Below are positions 59,501 to 64,000 of a stretch of 64,000 nt of DNA, in pieces (position 1 is the stretch's first letter; every line of letters starts with the position of its first letter). The position numbers were made by a program, and so were the translations under genes. The notes beneath the pieces are model-generated. The model had not been told where the DNA came from. It searched no databases and saw only the letters and a list, made by a program, of their open reading frames with translations. Source of the stretch: Armatimonadota bacterium (GTDB taxonomy: Bacteria; Armatimonadota; Zipacnadia; JAUWAU01); NCBI GenBank assembly GCA_030601885.1, contig JAUWAU010000024.1:25957-89956 (forward strand), in the 5' to 3' direction.

Positions 59501-60567
59501 ACGTCAACCTTGATGACCGGTCCCGCCCCGGCCAAGATCATCGCATTTCCGCTGGCTACCGCCAGGTTCTTGTCGGTCAGTGACCATTGCGGCTCTCCCG
59601 TTCGATAGTCGAGGGCGAAGAGCCCCGAGGCAATGCTGGAGCCCGGGTCTCGCTCTTCGTAGCGGACACTCTCCTCTACGTGCTGCTGCCGGCGTTTGAA
59701 GATGACCGAGTCTTCCCAAGCCATCACCCAGGACCCTCCCGGCTGATGGGGCTTGTAGCCGAGCCCGTTCTCATAGAAGACGAATTCCCCGGTCTCAGCA
59801 TCGAAGCAGGCGGGGGCTCCCCTTCCTGTTGGCACATACAGCAGGTTGCGATGATGGAGCAGGTATCCCTGGGGCGCCACTCCGCCAAAGCCTGATGCAT
59901 GAGGCAGGGTCATGAAGTGATAGCCGGAGGTGTCGTTTCTCCACCGCACAGATCCATCGTCCGGGTCGAGGCAGTAGATGAAGGCGCCGTCCCGCGACCA
60001 CATACCGGCAGTGAAGAAGAGCCTGTCTTGCTCGATGAGGACGCCGGACCGCGCCGGCCAGTGCGAGATCATCTGATCGTTGCCGATCAGTTTGTCATCT
60101 CCCGGCCCGCCGCGGAACTTCCATACCAGTTCACCCATGCCCGCTTTGAGGCAGTAAAGGTACCCATCATCCGAGGCGACATAGACGCGGTCTCGATGGA
60201 CGACCGGGGCGAAGCGCACGGGGCCCTCCGTGTAGAACGTCCACCTCTCCTCAGCGGAGGCGAGGTCCAGAGCATACACCTTGTGATCAGCGGACGAACC
60301 GAAAAAGACCATGTCGTGCCCGATGGCAGCTTGGGTGGCGTAGTCGAAGTCGATGTACTGCACCTCCCGGTTCGGCTCCCGCCAGGCATGCCTCGGGGGA
60401 TGCTTCTCGTGATAGGTCCAGAGCAGCACGGGCGCCGAGGGGATCTGCGCATCCACATATCCCGTCCGCTGGTTGTTTCCCAGGTATTCCGATGTCGCGG
60501 TTGCCAGTGCAATGGAGCTGAAGCACAGGAAGAACGCCATTGTTGAAGCGCGTGTCTTGCTGATCAT
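56584..60567 (-). CDS. secreted PQQ-like propeller protein with embedded methyltransferase-like domain and C-terminal malectin domain
   Basis: A 1327-residue exported protein (leader STMAFFLCFSSIALATATS). Residues 30-490 form a PQQ-type propeller whose blades repeat KVYALDLASAEERWTF, YCLKAGMGELVWKF, YCLDPDDGSVRWRN and TALDSDTGRILWQR. Residues about 505-662 look like a class I SAM methyltransferase: IEAGYCLMLGTGDGRLICEL (motif I), VIYCLEPDRAKAASIRRILD (acid after strand 2) and ELYRVLRPYGGVACQL. A second propeller runs to about 1160 (AVDAYNGREMWNRHLENVGR, AFDKVTGELLWEHL). After a basic linker (AAARKKQRKTPTDEP) the last 130 residues match malectin (YTVRLHFAETEDLEPGSRVF, HVKLQDRTVF). AAGGAG 8 nt before ATG 60567 fixes the start. 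Function unknown; SAM is not expected outside the cytoplasm. Confidence 0.8.
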   Translation of the reverse strand: MISKTRASTMAFFLCFSSIALATATSEYLGNNQRTGYVDAQIPSAPVLLWTYHEKHPPRHAWREPNREVQYIDFDYATQAAIGHDMVFFGSSADHKVYALDLASAEERWTFYTEGPVRFAPVVHRDRVYVASDDGYLYCLKAGMGELVWKFRGGPGDDKLIGNDQMISHWPARSGVLIEQDRLFFTAGMWSRDGAFIYCLDPDDGSVRWRNDTSGYHFMTLPHASGFGGVAPQGYLLHHRNLLYVPTGRGAPACFDAETGEFVFYENGLGYKPHQPGGSWVMAWEDSVIFKRRQQHVEESVRYEERDPGSSIASGLFALDYRTGEPQWSLTDKNLAVASGNAMILAGAGPVIKVDVGELMAAYPRYYRNGKTIAYDENIAEPDVRYINMGILRNAKKLSGNPIPKPAWMSPVPFSKWATDVGRVYFMLQVGRTVLTGGRRQVTALDSDTGRILWQRTIDGNARGICAANGHFIVSSTAGKLYCFGEGSSDTGTEITHATKKPAADPEIRTLADSIVRNSGIEAGYCLMLGTGDGRLICELADRTELVIYCLEPDRAKAASIRRILDAAGLLGVRAAVHHGPLNKLPYNPYFANLIIWGDKLGSNTRTLEARELYRVLRPYGGVACQLAGGDSASATRRWLADGGVPEREVSSSSLGLIVKRGNIPGAGEWTHPHADIGRTSSSGDRIARLPLGMLWWGGPGPARMVSRHWRAPVPLFSGGVLFIQGQHDIIAVDAYNGREMWNRHLENVGRFPPTHRGGNIVADENSVYCLQGPKCLRLDAQTGRTLKEYVFPLGQAHRRAMAELLGNYPPDVGASRIVWEYLGVSGEHLVGTLGNEIEAQPGQTPYSKAIQQSRYIFAFDKVTGELLWEHLAQRAVSPVAIVADRRNLYFLDRSDEILYQQSKRRARTDGLASSLKALDLETGELRWVKNAVPLERKALMLKDDVIVALPNPAEKTTDEGDNGVAVYSTVNGELLWEKKTLKEVSDPARGWVIRHSFIVGDTLFLPWAFDLRTGKERLLRSNPLTGAQERFTLFGKNFCGTVAAGEDIVAYRSASVGFAEIATDSGSHWFPETRPSCWISVIPAGGIVLAPEGYSSCICPYNYKTSLALVPTERNENWSIYLAGGRHELRKVRQAAAARKKQRKTPTDEPTAVQRIRSLRVNLNAPGDRMDSDGRLWMAHPRPLTQSNHYLALALPVELQGQERRFRYNSDHYAIDGTQAPWLYTSGLQGQLLFTIQLSDNEEHAYTVRLHFAETEDLEPGSRVFHVKLQDRTVFSRVDIVKEAGAANRALIKVVRGVAARGTMTIELAPVTGGAPLVCALEVVEE

Positions 60568-60853
60568 CGAACGATCTCCTTGTCGTCGAGAGAGTCCTCT
60601 TGGCTTCAGGTTGCCAGGCAGAGGCAATCGCTCGAAGGACGGGCTGAGCTTCACGTGTGAGTATATCATGATTGACTGCGATTGTTCGTACTTACGGTCA
60701 GTAGGAGGAATCGCGGGGGCGAGTCAAGAGCCGGGCCGATGGAGTCGAGGGAGGTCAGGTGGGAGCCGTGTGACGAAATAGGACCAACACGTCCCGGTGA
60801 GCTGTGATCGGGGCGGTTGACATCAGAACTATCACCCGAAAGGGGAGCATTCA

Positions 60854-62269
60854 GTGAGCCAAACAACCCGAGCCATCAACCGGCGGAACTTCATGCGCTT
60901 CGCGGCGGCGGGTGCGGCCAGCATGGCCCTCCCCGAGTTGGCCTTCTCCGCGGAGAAGCCCAACGTGCTCTTCATCGCCATCGACGATCTGAACGACTGG
61001 ATCGGCTGTCTCGGCGGCCATCCCGACGTGAAGACGCCAAACCTGGATCGCCTGGCGCAGCGGGGCACGCTCTTCACCAATGCCCACTGTTCGGCGCCGC
61101 TGTGCAACGCCTCGCGGGCCAGCCTGATGACGGGGCTGCTGCCGTCAAGCACGGGCGTCTACAGCAACCGGCAGCCCTTCCGGCGCGTGCGTCCGGATGC
61201 GGTGACCCTTCCCATGCACTTCATGGAGCACGGATACCGTGCGGTGGGCGGGGGAAAGATCTACCACGGAGGGTTCCCCGACCCGCCATCGTGGCAAGAG
61301 TACTTCCCGTCCCAGAAACAGAACAAGCCACCTGACCCGGCGCCCGAGAACCCTCCTCTGAACGGCATTCCGAACACCGGGCACTTCGACTGGGGCCCGA
61401 TAGACGTGGCCGACGGGGACATGGGCGATTGGCAGGTGGCGGATTGGGCCATCGGCGAGCTGGGCAAGAAGCACGACAAGCCCTTTTTCCACGCCGTCGG
61501 GATCTTCCGCCCGCACCTGCCCTGGTACGTCCCGCGGAAATACTTCGAGATGTACCCGCCGGAAGAGGTGACGCTGCCGAACATCAACGAGAATGACCTC
61601 GACGATATACCGCCCATGGGCGTCCAGATCGCCAAGCCAGACCGCGACCACAAGAAGGTCATGGAGACCAATAACTGGCGCAAGGCCGTGTCAGCTTACC
61701 TGGCCTGCGTGAGCTTCGCCGATGCCTGTGTCGGACGCGTGATCGACGCCCTCGACCGGAGCCCCTACGCCGATAACACCATCATCGTTCTGTGGAGCGA
61801 CCACGGATGGCACTTGGGCGAGAAGCTGCACTGGCGCAAGTTCGCGCTGTGGGAGGAGGCAACGCACAACGTCATGATGGTCGTTGCGCCCGGCGTGACC
61901 AGGCCTGGCGTGAGGTGCGCGCGGCCCGTGACGCTACTGGACATCTACCCGACGCTGGTGGAGCTGTGTGGGCTGCGGCCCAAGGAGGGGCTGGAGGGCC
62001 AGAGCCTCGTCCCGCTCCTGAAAGACTCCAACATCTCGTGGGAGCGGCCGGCGTTGACTACGTACAAGCGCGGCAACCATTCGGTGCGCACCGAGCGGTG
62101 GCGATACATCCGGTACAATGATGGCACAGAAGAGCTCTACGATCACGATAACGACGAACTCGAGTGGAACAACCTGGCCAAGGGGCCCAAGTATGCCGAC
62201 GTGAAAGCAGAGCTCGCGCGCTGGCTCCCCAAGGTCAACGCGCCGGACGGGCCGAGCGAAAAGAGATAA
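60854..62269 (+). CDS. Tat-exported type I sulfatase (iduronate-2-sulfatase-like)
   Basis: A 471-residue sulfatase. AINRRNFMRFAAAGAASMAL is a Tat leader. NVLFIAIDDLNDWIGCLGGH gives the metal-binding Asp pair, TPNLDRLAQRGTLFTNAHCS leads to APLCNASRASLMTG with C-N-A-S-R, where Cys84 is the formylglycine precursor (Ala instead of Pro at +2). GIFRPHLPWYVPRKYFEMYP and VLWSDHGWHLGEKLHWRKFA are the signature of the iduronate-2-sulfatase-like subgroup. The C-terminus ELYDHDNDELEWNNLAKGPK is normal. Start is GTG with GGGGAG 6-7 nt upstream. A TIM-barrel isomerase follows 96 bp downstream, probably co-transcribed. Targets are likely sulfated uronates or related sugars; this is inference. Confidence 0.88.
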   Translation: MSQTTRAINRRNFMRFAAAGAASMALPELAFSAEKPNVLFIAIDDLNDWIGCLGGHPDVKTPNLDRLAQRGTLFTNAHCSAPLCNASRASLMTGLLPSSTGVYSNRQPFRRVRPDAVTLPMHFMEHGYRAVGGGKIYHGGFPDPPSWQEYFPSQKQNKPPDPAPENPPLNGIPNTGHFDWGPIDVADGDMGDWQVADWAIGELGKKHDKPFFHAVGIFRPHLPWYVPRKYFEMYPPEEVTLPNINENDLDDIPPMGVQIAKPDRDHKKVMETNNWRKAVSAYLACVSFADACVGRVIDALDRSPYADNTIIVLWSDHGWHLGEKLHWRKFALWEEATHNVMMVVAPGVTRPGVRCARPVTLLDIYPTLVELCGLRPKEGLEGQSLVPLLKDSNISWERPALTTYKRGNHSVRTERWRYIRYNDGTEELYDHDNDELEWNNLAKGPKYADVKAELARWLPKVNAPDGPSEKR

Positions 62270-62365
62270 GTAGGGCTGCGCGTGCGTGCAGAGGCGGACC
62301 CCAGCCCGGCCCTCCCCGCAAGTCGCCGGCGCGCGGGGAGGAAGCCGTTACAACGGAGGCACTGC

Positions 62366-63202
62366 ATGAGACTCGGGGGACACGTTTTTGGCGACGTTTC
62401 GGATCCTGAGAGCTGGATTGCCGTCCTGAAAGGGTGCGGCTACACGGCGGCGTACTGCCCGTTGAATGACGCCCAGGACGACGGCGCCATCCGGGCATAC
62501 GCCAAAGCCGCTGCCGAGGCGAACATCGTCATCGCCGAGGTGGGTACATGGAGCAACCCCATGAGCCCGCACGAGGACGAACGCCGCAAAGCGCTGGCGT
62601 TGTGCCAGGAGCGTCTCGCGCTCGCCGACAAGATCGGCGCGCGATGCTGCGTGAACGTGGCCGGCTCTCGCGGCGAGAAGTGGGCCGGACATCACCCCGA
62701 CAACTTCACGGAGGACACGTTTGACCGCATCGTCGAAGTCACCCGCAGCATTATCGACGCCGTCAAGCCGACGCGCACGTTCTACACGCTGGAGATGATG
62801 CCGTGGATGTACCCGGACTCGCCCGACAGCTATGTCCGGCTGGTAAGAGCCATCGACCGGGAGCGATTCGCCGTGCATCTTGACCCGGTGAACATCATCT
62901 GCAGCCCCCAGCGCTTCTACAACAATAGCGCTCTGATCCGCGCATGCTTCGCCAAGCTCGGGCCACACATCAAGAGTTGTCACGCCAAGGACATCGCGTT
63001 CTCGCAGAAGCTCACCGTGCACCTCGACGAGGTGCGCCCCGGCTCCGGCGGACTCGACTACCCGACGTATCTACAGGAGCTCGGCAGGCTGGATCCAGAT
63101 ACCCCTCTCATGATCGAGCACTTGCCTAACGAGGAAGAATACGCGTTGGCCGCCGAGCACATTCGCGCCGTCGCGAAGGACGTAAGTGTCACGATCAACT
63201 GA
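62366..63202 (+). CDS. sugar phosphate isomerase/epimerase-like TIM barrel
   Basis: A 278-residue xylose-isomerase-like protein of the AP endonuclease 2 superfamily. MRLGGHVFGDVSDPESWIAV, IVIAEVGTWSNPMSPHEDER and LADKIGARCCVNVAGSRGEK form the early strands. FYTLEMMPWMYPDSPDSYVR carries the metal-binding Glu, RFAVHLDPVNIICSPQRFYN the Asp, HIKSCHAKDIAFSQKLTVHL the His and Asp, and PLMIEHLPNEEEY the final Glu. The metal set is complete. Substrate is unknown; relatives isomerise or dehydrate sugars and inosose. The ATG at 62366 has GGAGG 7 nt upstream, so the 28 open codons ahead are rejected. It follows the sulfatase on the same strand. Cytoplasmic. Confidence 0.84.
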   Translation: MRLGGHVFGDVSDPESWIAVLKGCGYTAAYCPLNDAQDDGAIRAYAKAAAEANIVIAEVGTWSNPMSPHEDERRKALALCQERLALADKIGARCCVNVAGSRGEKWAGHHPDNFTEDTFDRIVEVTRSIIDAVKPTRTFYTLEMMPWMYPDSPDSYVRLVRAIDRERFAVHLDPVNIICSPQRFYNNSALIRACFAKLGPHIKSCHAKDIAFSQKLTVHLDEVRPGSGGLDYPTYLQELGRLDPDTPLMIEHLPNEEEYALAAEHIRAVAKDVSVTIN

Positions 63203-63230
63203 CCGCGCACCACGGCGATACTTCGCCTCA

Positions 63231-63270
63231 GATGTCATCCTGAGCGACCCGTGGGAGCGAAGGATCTCGC
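63231..63270. repeat. short intergenic repeat of the GTCATCCTGAGCG type
   Basis: GTCATCCTGAGCGACCCG and GAGCGAAGGATCTCGC. Palindromic runs of the form GTCAT(T/C)CTGAGCG ... CGAAGGATCTCGC occur as dispersed intergenic repeats in many bacterial phyla. Only one copy is in this window. Further on (63395-63440) CGAAATTTCG and CCAGAAATTCTGG are AT-rich palindromes. Confidence 0.45.
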
Positions 63271-63452
63271 TATCGGGGCCCAGCCCCCTCGTAGCTTTAT
63301 CAGAGCGGGTCTTGCTGCCTCCGAAACATCTACCCGCGCCAAAAAAAGTAACCCCGGGCCGGTGGGTCGGAGGCTTAGCGGCCCCTAGAACGCGAAATTT
63401 CGTTCCAGAAATTCTGGTTTTTGGAACGCGATTGGCAACGGTGCGGACGGGC

Positions 63453-63899
63453 TCAGGAAGTGCTGGTCGTGGAGGCGTCGCTTTTCTGTAGTAGGGCGTC
63501 GCGCTGTGCGATTGCCTCTTCCAGTTCCGTAATGTACACTGGGCGAACGGCATCGAGTGCTGCTGCGAACTTCCGGGCTTGCTGCTCCAACGAAACCGAT
63601 AAGTCAGTTTCCAATGACTGCACGATGCGCAGTTGGTCGCATGGCCGCAGCAGAGATATGTTTTCCATTAGCGTCTGCATGAAGGGCCCAAGCACTTGCG
63701 CACGAGCTACAGCGTCTCCGGCACCGACCGGTCCCGGGAGAACCAGGGGTGACAAGACGGCGAAGCAGGTCATGATGCGCCCGAAGCCCAATGCTCGCTC
63801 CTGCGCCTCGTCGGCGCGCCGGATGAGAGCCTTCTGCCTCGCCTCTCGCTCCCATCGCTCTAGGAGCCTGTCCGAGTAATCGAAAAATAGTCCTTGCAT
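63453..63899 (-). CDS. hypothetical protein divergent from a transposase
   Basis: A 148-residue protein, unrecognised. MQGLFFDYSDRLLERWEREA and RQKALIRRADEAQERA is a charged helix, followed by a moderately hydrophobic segment (IMTCFAVLSPLVLPGPVGA), LLRPCDQLRIVQSLETDLSV and a long terminal helix (ELEEAIAQRDALLQKSDAS). It may be a coiled-coil protein with one weak membrane segment. Start at ATG 63899 without a good Shine-Dalgarno; an upstream Met would overlap the transposase start. Its 5' end coincides with the -35 box of the transposase promoter. It may be native or cargo of the IS. Confidence 0.5.
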   Translation of the reverse strand: MQGLFFDYSDRLLERWEREARQKALIRRADEAQERALGFGRIMTCFAVLSPLVLPGPVGAGDAVARAQVLGPFMQTLMENISLLRPCDQLRIVQSLETDLSVSLEQQARKFAAALDAVRPVYITELEEAIAQRDALLQKSDASTTSTS

Positions 63900-63923
63900 A
63901 GTCTCAAACAAATGTGCTATAAT
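63894..63923 (+). promoter_or_regulatory. transposase promoter
   Basis: TTGCAT (63894-63899), 18-nt spacer, TATAAT (63918-63923), then AGAAGG and the transposase ATG 8 bp after the -10. The perfect -10 is part of CTATAATAG, whose reverse complement CTATTATAG could serve the divergent gene. The transcript would be nearly leaderless unless initiation starts farther upstream. Confidence 0.5.
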
Positions 63924-63930
63924 AGAAGGT

Positions 63931-64000
63931 ATGAGCAAAACCTTTAGGCCGTGGGATGTCAATCAGCCATTGCTGCTGCCGCCGTCGGTGCAGGAGTTGG
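63931..64000 (+). mobile_element. IS1182-like transposase, N-terminal start (partial)
   Basis: Only 23 codons are in the window: MSKTFRPWDVNQPLLLPPSV, then QEL. The pattern M-x-K-x-(F/Y)-R-P-(Y/W)-x-x-x-Q-x-x-L-L-P-P-S-(L/V)-x-E is the conserved N-terminus of IS1182-family transposases (DDE, IS5-like superfamily). The upstream AAGG is close to the ATG. The left end of the IS should lie just upstream, perhaps within the AT-rich palindromes or the divergent gene, but I cannot define terminal repeats without the right end. Confidence 0.72.

Noticed and set aside
1..64000. CRISPR arrays, tRNA or rRNA genes
   Set aside because: No regularly spaced direct repeats, no T-loop/anticodon-stem pattern and no rRNA-like sequence was seen on either strand by reading.

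Overview
The window is a GC-rich (roughly 60-65 % by eye) bacterial chromosome segment. It begins with the 3' end of a glutamyl-tRNA synthetase gene (3-191) and ends in the first codons of an IS1182-type transposase (63931 onward). The gene families (three type I sulfatases, DUF1080 and Gfo/Idh/MocA proteins with Tat signals, heparinase/PL-type lyases, exo-rhamnogalacturonan-lyase-like and PQQ-propeller/malectin giants, DUF362/DUF6599, DUF3604) recur in Planctomycetota, Lentisphaerota/Kiritimatiellota, Hydrogenedentota and Armatimonadota. I infer an uncultured member of one of these groups, but no ribosomal marker in the window settles it.

Layout. (1) 1-4.1 kb: gltX end, thiD, and a DUF1638-hydantoinase/oxoprolinase fusion. 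(2) 4.5-9.4 kb: GH4 glycosidase, cytosolic-looking sulfatase, secreted GH-like TIM barrel. (3) 9.4-23.9 kb, all on the minus strand: Old-Yellow-Enzyme oxidoreductase, QueG-like iron-sulfur protein, an exported DUF1080 + Gfo/Idh/MocA pair, two uroporphyrinogen-decarboxylase/MtaA-like proteins, an APH-type kinase, a DegT aminotransferase, a coupled DUF362/DUF6599 pair, a sugar isomerase-like TIM barrel and a creatininase. (4) 24-41.6 kb, all minus: secreted glycan enzymes (heparinase-like, GH20/GH84-like multidomain, M19 dipeptidase-like, GH38-like, alpha/alpha toroid, PL26-like). (5) 42-47.4 kb: Tat sulfatase, then a patch of REP-like repeats carrying a possible metalloprotease-toxin/zinc-ribbon pair and unknown genes, then a second DUF1080. 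(6) 47.4-63.2 kb: heparinase/PL17-like lyase, propeller/FN3 protein, a class III cyclase translationally coupled to a DUF3604 protein, a PQQ-propeller/methyltransferase-like/malectin fusion, a third sulfatase and a TIM-barrel isomerase. (7) 63.4-64 kb: an orphan protein divergent from a transposase.

How it may work together (inference). Sulfatases remove sulfate, lyases and glycosidases open uronate- or rhamnose-containing polymers outside the cytoplasm, DUF1080 + Gfo/Idh/MocA proteins attack glycosides by the 3-keto route, and GH4, TIM-barrel isomerases and cytosolic oxidoreductases process the products. No SusC/D pair, TonB receptor, ABC importer or two-component regulator is present, so this is not a classical Bacteroidetes PUL.

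The less ordinary content lies between genes. There is a five-copy dispersed element whose hairpin arms covary, a 92-bp inverted repeat bracketing the DUF1080/Gfo-Idh pair, a 179-bp MITE-like element with 34-bp terminal repeats, REP-like repeats, and several collapsed genes (DUF4038-like, CBM9-like, IS110, a Tat leader). No tRNA, rRNA or CRISPR array was seen.
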